10,434 nucleotides of DNA from Phoronis ovalis (Eukaryota; Phoronida; Phoronidae): positions 1-10,434 of the forward strand of contig JAOXYB010063735.1 of the NCBI GenBank assembly GCA_028565635.1, written 5' to 3'. Below, in pieces: positions 1 to 8,724 of this stretch (the first letter of the stretch is position 1; every line of letters begins with the position of its first letter). The notes beneath the pieces were generated by a model that saw nothing but the letters and a program-made list of their open reading frames with translations, did no database searches and had not been told where the DNA came from. Both the position numbers and the translations under genes were made by a program.

Positions 1-76
1 CTTGTGTAGGTAAAGCCTACAATAGTGAAAAGGATCCAATCGCTTTCAGTGCAAAATTCGGGATCAAGAGGGTTAA

Positions 77-1180
77 TCAATATTTGCAATTATTTTGACT
101 TAAATATAGCAAAGTACAGCATTAACTCATCTCCTGAAACAGGTTTTTTAAGTGGAAACTTTTTTTGAGCGAGTATCGCAAGTGTTTTATTATCCTTGTG
201 TCAGCTATCTATGTGGACCAATTTTACATTGGTTGGCATGGGGCTGTAGACCCATAATCTCACTGCATCAGAAGGAACTAGTAGTCAATATTTGCGATTA
301 TTTTGACATAAATATATCAAATTACAGCATTAAATCATCTCGTGACACAGTTTATTTTTTAATGGAAACTTTGTTTTGAGCTAGTATCACAAGAGTTTTG
401 TTTCCCGTTCGTCAGCTATCTATGTGGACCCATTTTACATTGGTTGGCATAGGGATGTGTACCCATAATCTAACTGTGTCGGAAGGAACTATTAGTTAAT
501 AGTTGCAATTGTTTTGACTTAAATATACCAAAGTACAGCATTAACTCATCTCGTGACACAGTTGTTTTTTTAAATGTACACTTTTTTGAGCTAGTATCGC
601 AAGTGTTTTATTACCCGTTCATCAGCTATCTATGTGGACCCATTTTACATTGGTTGGCATGGGGTTGTGTATCCATAATCTAACTGCGTTGGAAGGAACT
701 ATTAGTCAATATTTGCGATTATTTTTACTTACATATACCAAAGTACAGCATTAACTCATCTCGTGACACAGTTGTTAAGTGGAAATTTTTTTGAGCTAGT
801 ATCGCAAGTGCTTTATTACCCGTTCGTCAGCTATCTATGTGGATCCATTTTACATTGGTTGGTATGGGGTTGTAGACCCATAATCTAACAGCATTGGAAG
901 CAACTATTAGTCAATGTTTGCGATTATTTTGACTTAAATATACCAAAGTACAGCATTAACTCATCTCCTGACACAGTTTTTTTAAGTGGAAACATTTTTC
1001 GAGCTAGTATCATTATACATATATATATTGGTTGGCATGGGGTTGTGGACCCATAATCTAACTGCGTCAGAAGGAACTATTAGTCAATGTTTGTAATTAT
1101 TTTGACTTAAATATACCAAAGCACACCATTAATTCATCCCGTGGCACATTTTTTTTAAGTGGAGACTTTTTTTTGAGCTA
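77..1180. repeat. Tandem array of about 210 bp units
   Basis: Units begin near 77, 285, 496, 706, 911 and 1084 if counted from the TCAATATTTGCGATTATT motif, giving spacings of 208, 211, 210, 205 and 173. Each unit carries in order TTGACTTAAATATACC, TACAGCATTAACTCATCTC, a T-rich run, GAGCTAGTATCGCAAGTG, TCAGCTATCTATGTGGA, CATTTTACATTGGTTGGCAT and CCATAATCTAACTGCG. The fifth unit lacks roughly 40 bases around TCAGCTATCTATGTGGA, replaced by a short ATATATAT stretch, and the sixth stops after the GAGCTA motif. Differences between units are scattered point changes and small indels, and frames are broken in most copies. It reads as a noncoding satellite or minisatellite of moderate age. A weak inverted repeat, ACCAAT/ATTGGT (217-233), is seen in the first complete unit only. 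Confidence 0.93.
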
Positions 1181-1258
1181 CATGGATATGTAGTAATGCA
1201 ACTGTTAGAGAAACTGTCTGTCAGGTGTTGTTGTCTTATGTGCTTATATCAGTCATGT

Positions 1259-1327
1259 TAATAGTTATTATTATTCACTAAAGTACAACTATGATTAAAG
1301 TTTAGTTATTTTATCCACTAAGTGCGA
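1259..1327 (+). repeat. Direct repeat, left copy
   Basis: This copy starts TAATAGTTATTATTATTC and ends ATCCACTAAGTGCGA. It matches 1762-1827 in the same orientation with a 3-base indel and roughly ten substitutions. The pair starts 503 bases apart. The role is unknown. It could be a second-order repeat including the outlying satellite copy, or the ends of an old insertion. Confidence 0.8.
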
Positions 1328-1371
1328 TCCAAAAGTTTACGCACAGAGGAAATTGGGAAAAATCATAGAAA

Positions 1372-1482
1372 GTGTTTGTCAGCTTTCTATGTGAACCCAT
1401 ATTACATTATTTGCATACGGTAGTGGATCCATAATCTGCATTGGAAGGAACTATTGATTGTGTTAGCAATTATTTTGCTTTA
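1372..1482. repeat. Diverged outlying copy of the 210 bp unit
   Basis: This stretch matches the central part of the array unit in the same orientation: GTCAGCTTTCTATGTGAACC, CATATTACATTATTTGCAT, GGATCCATAATCTGCATTGG, AAGGAACTATTGATTG and GCAATTATTTTGCTTTAAA. It is clearly more diverged than the units at 77-1180 and is separated from them by nearly 200 bases of unrelated sequence, so it is probably an older copy cut off from the array. Confidence 0.8.
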
Positions 1483-1549
1483 AAGATGAATTTATCAAGT
1501 AACCTTTATTTCTGCTCCATTTCAAAGAAGTTTAGATAAAATCTGGTGA

Positions 1550-1760
1550 TTGATTTATATAGAACGGGTCCCGTTTGTCAATACCAGGGGTAAACCCCAC
1601 AAAAATTATACACTTTTTATTGATTTCAAGGAGGTACACTAAAAAAAATCAACCCCTACTTTACAATTTTGCAGATTACGGAAATTACCCCTCTTTCTCC
1701 GCGATTTTGGGTGTATATGCGGTGCCGATGTCACCTTAAACGCCAGGATCGGGTGCCAAG
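1550..1760 (+). other. CpG-richer segment with a nearly open frame, unidentified
   Basis: The stretch from about 1561 is visibly richer in G, C and CpG than its surroundings (CGGGTCCCG, TCCGCGATTTTGGG, GCGGTGCCGATGTC, AAACGCCAGGATCGGG). One plus-strand frame is open from 1550 to 1798 apart from a single TAA at 1640-1642, and its second half includes the peptide RKLPLFLRDFGCICGADVTL. An acceptor-like ACAATTTTGCAG precedes ATTACGG at 1675, but in a different frame. I do not recognise the peptide. It may be a fragment of an old element or simply a chance frame in less AT-rich DNA. Two small inverted repeats, ACGGG/CCCGT and GGGG/CCCC, lie near its left end. Confidence 0.35.
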
Positions 1761-1761
1761 A

Positions 1762-1827
1762 TAATAGTTATTTTCATTCACTAAGATACAAATATGATTA
1801 AAATTTTGTTTTACTCATTAAGTGTGA
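1762..1827 (+). repeat. Direct repeat, right copy
   Basis: This copy starts TAATAGTTATTTTCATTC and ends ACTCATTAAGTGTGA. It is the partner of 1259-1327. It follows directly on the CpG-richer segment, whose composition changes sharply at this boundary. Confidence 0.8.
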
Positions 1828-2598
1828 AAGTTTGTATAAGATCAGGTCACATGTCAGTTGCTTTTAACCAATCAAAATAAAGCATATTTAATAAGAGGGT
1901 TTTGCCAGGTAAGGTAACAGTCGAATAATTGCTGCTTCGAATAGCGCTGAAAAATGGTACTGTTCCTTGGAGTTTCATAAATACTACTCAGATTTTTGAG
2001 AATAACGTTTGTATCTGCACAGAAATTTCATGAAAGTAACAAAAACAATCATGAAAATTTCAGATTTACGCAAATGCTGTAAGTATTAATTTTAACAATA
2101 AATTAGCAGTAGAACATAAAGATATATTTGCAGGATTAAGTTAAGGTTATAATTAGGTATCATGCTGTTTTCTCTCCAGGGGTTGAACGTAAGGGCATTT
2201 CACAATCACTGATTTGTCATGATGTTATAGGCCATGTTGAAAGTGTATATAATATGCATTTTTGAATACATTTTTGCTTATTGCTGTGTATAAGAACCCA
2301 TTTACCAACCCTTGTCAAAAATAGAGTATTCAGGTGCCAGTTATGGCCACTGTAGTTGGCTACGTAAGAAGAACGCTCTGTAAAAGATGGGTCAAGCTTA
2401 GGATTTAAGAATGCACTATAATATACCACAGAATCATTAGCATAATTATGCTTTAAATATTTTTATTATTATATTAGAAAAGTAAAAATTGAAGGCTAAT
2501 TGTAAAATATAATAGATATTACACCAATTCAAGTGAACAGATCTAGAAGAACAAGGAATTTCCGTAAAAATTATTACTAAAATTAATATTATACTTAC
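1828..2598. other. Intergenic or intronic stretch, no gene assigned
   Basis: This is AT-rich sequence downstream (minus strand) of the coiled-coil exon donor, so it is most likely the start of the next intron. A plus-strand donor-like CCAG|GTAAGG near 1909 and an acceptor-like TTTTCTCTCCAG near 2179 can be joined in phase, but they enclose no usable exon. A minus-strand acceptor-like CATCTTTTACAG near 2378 leads into an open frame that is not coiled coil. I call none of these. Confidence 0.5.
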
Positions 2599-2787
2599 TT
2601 CAATTTTAAGTTTCTTGATCTCTTTCCTTTGTTGTTCTAAGTCTTTTGTCAAGGTTGCTATTTCATGTTGTAAATTCTTATTTGATGTTTTGGCACCTTC
2701 TAACTCTGCCTTCATGGTTTTGGATTCATTGCCAAAAAGCTCTGACATGTTAGATTGATATATCATCTTTGATTTCAAATTCTTTAC
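2599..2787 (-). CDS. Internal coiled-coil exon (downstream of the two)
   Basis: This internal exon encodes 63 residues, starting VKNLKSKMIYQSNMSELFGN and ending DLEQQRKEIKKLKIE. The acceptor is TTGTCTTTAG|GTAAAG, with a modest pyrimidine tract. The donor is GAA|GTAAGT, matching the intron consensus well. Both ends are phase 0. The length, 189 bp, is exactly nine heptads. Counting the first residue as a, the core positions are V1, L4, M8, Q11, S15, F18, S22, M25, L29, A32, N36, L39, I43, L46, L50, Q53, I57 and L60. The register never slips and the C-terminal half is the most strongly coiled. Joined to the upstream exon, the core runs I36, L39 then V1, L4, M8 with 3-4 spacing intact across the junction, which supports direct splicing of the two. 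Reading through the donor would add a hydrophobic tail of about 50 residues, which I regard as intron. The family is not identifiable from this segment. Confidence 0.78.
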
Positions 2788-2790
2788 CTA

Positions 2791-4625
2791 AAGACAACTT
2801 ACAGATATCAGTGTATATAACATACTAATGTGACTGCTTACTACTGCTTATTCTCAAGTAATTACCTCCTACTCCAATATCGTCCCCACTCCAAAAATTG
2901 TGATAAGATAAGTTTGAATACAGGTTATACAATGTAAGCTAACATTCTTTATATCATCCCAGCAGTACATTGAATTTATCATCTGAGGGCAATTATATTA
3001 GTTCTTGTCTATATTCCACTTATTACTACAAACACACATAGAGAGTCAAGTTAACCTTACTGCACTTCATTTGGCACATTTTAAAATAATTCAAGATTCT
3101 AATAACTTTCATAGCTAGCACTTAATGATTTTTAATGTTAATAATAATTGTGAAATATTAAATTGTGAAACCTTGAAACATATAAGTCTTGGTGGTCATA
3201 TTCAAGGGCTTCAATTGCATACAGATGCCCACCACACAGCAAAGTGGGTCACCATGATGGATCATTTTAACTACCACCCACTCATTCATTAACACCTGCC
3301 TTCAGAAATACACCTATTAATGTTTAGGCTTGTTTAGTTCATTTGGACTCATGCTATTTAATTGTACAACTGCTTAATAAATTATTTTTTTATATAACAA
3401 AAAATAAATTATTCTTAGTACATTAAATATACGCTGTTTTTCAAGAAGCAGTTAATTTGCCTCTTTATTTCATTCTCAACAAATATACAGACTTGGTCAG
3501 GCTTCACAGTTTGTCCTGTGTAATGCGCTGTACAGCCGGTGGTATGCCGCATTTGATTGTTATTATTGTAGTAACCACAATGTGTCGCCGCTCAAAAATA
3601 TTCTGGTCACTTTAATGCTAGTTAAGATCCAGGGTTAGGATACAATTAAATGTTATGTATATACAAATATCAAACAATTTTTCCAAATTGTTCATAAAAC
3701 TTCAACTTAAAGTGGGGATTCATAAAACTAAGCTATTTTAACCTCAGAATTGAAATAAGTTCTCAAATATAAGAGAAACCAGAGAACCTCTGGAGAATTA
3801 TATCAATTCCAGTATTGTGAAAATTATTACCAAAAACAAGCTGCCACTAATAATTATCACTTCAGTCTATATACTTCACTACTTGGACCTTCTTTGAACA
3901 TTATAATCCCCTCATGTGCAGTCATAGGAGTTGATTTGAATTCAAGTCTGATTTTTCTTGGTTGCATGTAACTATATAGATATAATTACTTGCCTACTTG
4001 CTGAGATATAAAGGCTTACTTTTCTTTTCAAAATATTGTACTCGATTTCGGAGTTATGCTCCACTGAATATGGAAAATGTTTGGTTGTGGCGCTGTGTAA
4101 GAACACTCCTAAGATAATAACTACTGAGACCTGGGACTATTATAACTAAATAATAGCCCGGGAATAACAGTTCCAGTTGAGAGAGTGTCACAAGACATTT
4201 GTCATGTCTAATGCCCATCCATTGTGCAGGATTATAATTTTTGAACATTATTGTTTTTTTACATTAGAAAAGAATAGAATACATCATACATTACAATCTG
4301 GTTTATCATTGTGGGGTACTCTTATTCAAAATGACTGTATCTGCTGTCTGATGCATTACCTATGGGTTAGAACTGACCATATTTTTAGATGGGTATGTGC
4401 AGCCCAAACTCAAAATATCCACCCATTTATCCACCCATTTTTAAGGATTTTGGTCTCAAAAATTGACCAATTTTTTAGGTTTTTTCTTGAGAAAGTTCCC
4501 TGGAAATGCTACTTTTCAATAAAATCAGAAAAAACGACATATTTTTAGGGTTTGTTGAAAAGTGGACCAATTTCTATCGGCATTTCTGTGAAAAGGGATT
4601 AATTTGTGAAAAGTGACCAATTTGG
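2791..4625. other. Intronic stretch before the satellite
   Basis: This is AT-rich intron sequence with no convincing gene. It contains an imperfect AT-only inverted repeat at about 3374-3414, a 12-base direct duplication CCACCCATTTAT at 4419-4442, and three GACCAATTT motifs (near 4464, 4564 and 4614) leading up to the satellite. A plus-strand frame at 4177-4548 (123 codons) has no sign of coding: no recognisable domain, low complexity, and its end lies in repeat-like sequence. Confidence 0.5.
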
Positions 4626-6745
4626 GCTACCAACCTATGGTCTTCTTAGAACCACCTTTGAATCATCAAAGTAGCGCTTCATCTTTGCGGCTATAAATGC
4701 AAAGTGACATGCCTTCTCAGGAACAAATATGGCCACCAATCGGCCATGTTGGAAGTAATGTGGGTCAATAGTATATCTAACCTGTACTTACTCTGTACAG
4801 AATATGGAGCTGATCGGCTAAGAACTGACGCAGTTATTGTGAGAAAAAAGTGCTATGCACGGTAAAAAATGTCGCAGATTTGTACCAGCATTTGACCTAC
4901 TTGTCAAGGTCATTTTAAAATAGCATCTAGCCTATTACTCCCACCAACCTATGGCTCTCCTAGAACCACCTCTGAATCGTCCAGGCAGCTCTTCATCTTA
5001 CACAGTCATTATGAGACAAAGAAAGTGTTACTCATGGTAAAAAATGTCGCAGATTTGTACCGGCATTTGACCTACTTGTCAAGGTCATTTTAAAATGTCA
5101 CTTAGCCTATTACGCCCATCAACCTATAGTCTTCCTAGAACCACCTTGGAATCGTCCAGGTAGGGCTTTGTCTTCGCGGATATAAACCGGTATAAACGCA
5201 ATGTAACGTGCCCTCTCGATAACAAACATGGCTGCCAATTGGCCACATTGAAAGTAATCCAGGTCAAAATTACACATAGCATGTACTGCGACCTGAATTT
5301 ACTCTGTGCCAAATATGAAACTGATCGTATAAAAACTGAAGTTGTTATTATGACGTGCAATCTCACGAAACAACGTGGGCGCCAATATTACATATAACCT
5401 GTACTCTGTCCTGTACTTACTTTATACTGAATATGGAGCTAATCGGATAAAAACTTAAGCAGTTATTGCAAGACAAAGAAAGTGTTATGCACGTCAACAA
5501 ATGTCGATGATTCGTAACGGCATTTGATCTACTTGTCAAGGTCATTTTAAAATGTCACCTAGCCTATTATACCCACCAACCTATGGGTTTACTAGAAACA
5601 CCTTTGAATCATCCAGGTAGGGCTTTGTCTTTGCGGCTATAAACGTAATGTAACATGCCCTCTCGGGAACAAACATGGCCACCAGTCGGCCATATTGGAA
5701 ATAATCTAAGCCCAAATTACACATAGCATGTACTGCGACCTGGACTTACTCTGTGCCGAATATGAAACTGACCGGAAAAAACTGTAGCTGTAATTATTAT
5801 AACATGCATTCTTGCAAACCAAAATGGCCACCAGTCAGCCATGTTGGAAGTAATCTGGGTCAATATTATATACAACCTGAACATGGAACTGATCGAATAA
5901 AACCTAAAGCAGTTATTTTGAGACAAAAAAGTGTTACCCCCGCAAAAATGTCCATGAATTGTTTTGGCATTTGACCTACTTCTCAAGGTCATTTTAACAT
6001 GTCACCTAGCCTATTACGCCCACCAACCTATAGTCTTCCTAAATCCACCTATGAATCATCCAGGTAGGCCTTTGTCTTTGCGGCCATAAACGCAATGTTA
6101 TGTGCCCTCTCGAGAACAAACATGGCCACCAGTCGGTCATATTTTAAGTAATCTAGATTAAAAGTACACATAGCATGTACTGTGACCTTGACTTACTCTT
6201 TGCCGAATATGAAACTGATCACATATAAACTGAAGGTGTTATTATGATGTGCAATCTCACGAACCAACATGGCCGCAAGTCGGCCATGTTGGAAGCAATC
6301 TGGGTCAATATTACATATAACCTGTAGTTGTCCTGTACTTACTGTGTACCGAATATGTAGCTGATCGGATAAAAACTAAAGCAGTTATTACGAGACAAAG
6401 AAAATGTTACGCATGGCAAAAAATGTCCAAGAATCGTTGCATCATTTGACCTACTTGTTAAGGTCATTTTAAAATGTCACCTAGCCAATTACGCCCACCA
6501 GTCTATGGCCTTCCTAGAACCACCTATGAATCGTCCAGGCAGTGCTATCTCTTCACGGCTATAGACACAACGTTACATGCACTTTCAGGAACAAACATGG
6601 CCACTAGTCGGCCATATTGGAAGTAATCAGGGTCAAAAGTAAAACAGACCTGCACGTTGACCTGTATTTACTCTGTACTGAATATGAAGCTGATCGGGTA
6701 GAAACTGAAGCTGTTATCGCAAGACAAAAAAGTGTTACATACGAC
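4626..6745. repeat. Composite satellite array, unit about 450-475 bp with internal half-units
   Basis: Counting from the AGCCTATTACGCCCACC motif, units start at 4929, 5104, 5561, 6008 and 6483, with a partial unit from about 4626. Spacings are 175, 457, 447 and 475. A full unit holds CACCAACCTATGGTCTTCC, AGAACCACCT, ATCGTCCAGGTAGGGC and GCGGCTATAAACG. Two homologous half-units follow, each with ATGGCC...GGCCAT, GTAATCTGGGTCAA, TACTTACTCTGTACCGAATA and GCTGATCGGATAAAAACTGA. Then come GAGACAAAGAAAGTGTTA and TTTGACCTACTTGTCAAGGT. The half-units start near 5675 and 5824 in one unit and 6122 and 6269 in the next, about 148 apart. The first and last units have one half-unit; the 175 bp unit has none. 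The array is noncoding: short frames recur but copy differences mostly change residues. It lies wholly within the large intron. Confidence 0.92.
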
Positions 6746-7210
6746 AACAACGACGCCTTCGCTACGACTATATGCCCAGCCACTATGTGGATGGGCATAA
6801 AAATGAATGGAATGAAAAAATTGACCTGGAAATAAGCAAAGTTATTTGCGTTAACCAACTTAATGACCAATTTTAAAACACTACGATCTAAAATTTACAG
6901 TCCAGTATTACATGGTTCCAAAAGAATTCAAGTATTGCTAGAGTACTTTGTATCAACATGTGTAACTTTTATATAATTAGGAAAATATGCGTGTCTTGAG
7001 GAACCGTGAAACAGTTTTTAAATTTAATCATAAGTTTTAAAGGGTGTAAGAATTAATTAAGTTGACATTGAGATATGAGTTAAAAAAATTATTGTCCACA
7101 TTATTATCCTGATTGCTAGGGAAGTAAAAGTACAGCAGACAAAGTTTACTGTCCTGCCTTATCAGATGTTGCTAAGTTGTAAACCGAGCTATCTTACATT
7201 AGTCTACCAT
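6746..7210. other. Intronic stretch between two repeat regions
   Basis: This is AT-rich unique sequence. Apart from an ACAACAACGACG stretch just after the satellite ends, I see no gene, splice pair or structured repeat here. Confidence 0.5.
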
Positions 7211-7486
7211 TTTTATTTCATATATATTTTTTTGAATAAACTGTATAAAAATACTACTGAAATTTATGAAACATTATGAATTTTTTTTTCATTATTTTAA
7301 AAATAAAAATCCTGCATGGTTTTAAGAGTACAATGAATGCCTCACACCCACACTTAGCAGAATCCACCTTACTACCAGTGATGTTGATAGATCTGAAACG
7401 AAATGTAGCAGTCCAACAATGTTTAGAATTTTGCAAACCTGAGCAAATAAGGGAATGTAGTTCTGGTTGAAGTAAATATTGTGTAT
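7211..7486 (+). repeat. 276 bp duplication, left copy
   Basis: This is the left member of a direct tandem pair with period 276. It runs from TTATTTCATATATATTTT through TTGAATAAACTG, CCTGCATGGTTTTAAGAG, GCCTCACACCCACACTTAG and ACCAGTGATGTTGATAG to GGTTGAAGTAAATATTG. A 64-codon plus-strand frame is present in both copies. Of the five differences within it, four change an amino acid, and the minus-strand frame is affected as well, so I do not call it coding. Confidence 0.92.
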
Positions 7487-7763
7487 ATTTATTTCATGGA
7501 TATTTTTTTGAATAAACTGTAGAAAAATACTACTGAAATTTATGAAACATTATGAAATTTTTTTTCATTATTTTAAAAATAAAAATCCTGCATGGTTTTA
7601 AGAGTACAATGAATGCCTCACACCCACACTTAGTAGGATCTACCTTACTACCAGTGATGTTGATAGATCTGAAACGAAATGTAGCAGCCCAACAATGTTT
7701 AGAATTTTGCAAACCTGAGCAAATAAGGGAATGTAGTTCTGGTTGAAGTAAATATTGTGTATA
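7487..7763 (+). repeat. 276 bp duplication, right copy
   Basis: The right copy differs from the left at about ten positions (for example GCAGAATCC to GTAGGATCT and GTCCAAC to GCCCAAC), so the duplication is fairly recent, much younger than the arrays at 77-1180 and 4626-6745. It ends at AATATTGTGTATA, after which the sequences part. Confidence 0.92.
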
Positions 7764-8724
7764 ATGCATTGTTGGAAAGTTACTGTTAATATGTAATTAT
7801 TATCATTATAATAAATAGAGTAAAATGTCATCTAACGTGTGTTACATTTTTACATGTATATGTTGCACTTAATTGTTAATTTTTATGTAAATCTAATATG
7901 ATTGGGTTTCAAGAGTACGGTAATGTCAATTGTTCATGCGCTTTTATAGCAGAAAGCAAATCGAAGTCACTTTGTGTTCACATTTGCAAGTTACGCACTA
8001 AAACTTCTACAACGCGCTTCAGGCAAAAGTTAATTCACCTTGGGAGGTGAATTCATTTTTACTAGAAGCACTGCATTTTAATGCCCTTTAAGCAATATAT
8101 TTGCGTACACATAAAAGAGGCTGAAACTCTTTATTAAAGAACACTTTATTACAAAATGCTTCAAGTGGTAAGTGTGAATTGGGCTCTAATTGTCTTGTCT
8201 GGCAATTAACCTTTATAAATCTAAGAAGCAGGCCTAAGTACATCAGAGCATGAGGCTTTGTTGACACTACATACGAAAATAGTACCGGCATATTAATACA
8301 CGTATTTTTTCTTTTTCTTGGCTTTTTAATTTTGGGTGATTTGCTATGTCAACATGTTGTACAAACTGACTAAAGCAATAAAATTCCAGAGATCGTTACA
8401 ATTTTTTAAAAATCGGAATTTGAATTCAGGCCTAATAGCCACAGGAATAGTGCAATTTGTGGGTCTATTTTGTGCTAATGCAATTTTCTCAAAATCAGTT
8501 TGAACAAGACTGCACGAAAAATTAACTGGTAGTGTATGAAAGAGTGTACACATTATGAAGAGATAATAGTTCCGGGAATGTTGCTCTATATTTAATATGT
8601 GCATGAACGTTACAACATTTTTCTATTGAGTTGGATGGTGAGTCTAATGGTGTACTTAGGCCAGCACATCATTTTTGACTAAAAGTTTAAAACTGTACTC
8701 TTTCTTATGAAAATCTTCTTTTAC
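7764..8724. other. Intronic stretch, 5' part of the large intron
   Basis: No gene is seen. A perfect 9-base inverted repeat, AATTCACCT-TGGG-AGGTGAATT, lies at 8032-8053. The short minus-strand frames here (for example 8291-8088 and 8604-8344) lack domains, coiled-coil periodicity and matching splice signals. Confidence 0.5.
8032..8053. repeat. Perfect 9 bp inverted repeat with TGGG loop
   Basis: Arms AATTCACCT and AGGTGAATT are exact reverse complements around a 4-base loop. It could form a hairpin in DNA or in the intron transcript, or be a binding site for a dimeric protein: CACCT/AGGTG is the core of the E-box-like site known for zinc-finger ZEB/Snail factors. No function is shown. Confidence 0.6.

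Larger units (their letters stand above)
2788..8724 (-). other. Large intron (5,937 bp) between the two coiled-coil exons
   Basis: This phase 0 intron is bounded on the minus strand by GTAAAA at 8724 and TTTAG at 2788. It contains the composite satellite (4626-6745) and the 276 bp duplication (7211-7763). The remaining stretches are AT-rich and show no convincing exon on either strand. The junction between the flanking exons already keeps frame and heptad register, so no missing exon is required, although an alternatively used one cannot be excluded. Confidence 0.65.

Noticed and set aside
1880-2265. Plus-strand gene using donor CCAG|GTAAGG near 1909 and acceptor TTTTCTCTCCAG near 2179
   Set aside because: Joined, they give only about 37 residues with no start codon and no similarity I recognise, opposite in strand to the supported gene.
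2308-2377. Minus-strand open segment after a CATCTTTTACAG acceptor, encoding SSYVANYSGHNWHLNTLF
   Set aside because: The first AG gives a phase that does not fit the preceding exon, the donor GGTTG|GTAAAT is mediocre, and the peptide does not continue the coiled coil. Only a second, adjacent AG would fit. Not strong enough to call.
2446-2598. Extension of the coiled-coil frame past the donor, giving a hydrophobic tail that could be a membrane anchor
   Set aside because: The GAA|GTAAGT donor is strong, the heptad pattern stops exactly there, and the extension is the Ile/Phe/Tyr-rich output expected from AT-rich intron DNA.
4023-4089. Minus-strand segment ending EIEYNILKRK before an AAAA|GTAAGC donor, coiled-coil-like, between the two called exons
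   Set aside because: The good acceptors upstream give phases that do not match the phase 0 ends of the flanking exons, most of the segment lacks a heptad core, and the two called exons already join in perfect register without it.
4177-4548. 123-codon plus-strand open frame, the longest in the window
   Set aside because: No recognisable domain, no splice or start context, T-rich and low-complexity content, and its end overlaps repeat-like sequence next to the satellite. It lies inside the intron of the minus-strand gene. Probably a chance frame.
4780-6745. Recurring peptide frame in the satellite half-units (LLCTEYEADRIKTEAVI-like)
   Set aside because: The frame is open in most half-units, but the differences between copies mostly change the residue, two copies have stops, and there is no start or splice support. 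It looks like a by-product of repeat similarity.
7254-7769. Paired 60-79 codon frames on both strands of the 276 bp duplication
   Set aside because: Of five differences in the plus frame four are amino-acid changing, and the overlapping minus frame is equally altered. No sign of selection on either.
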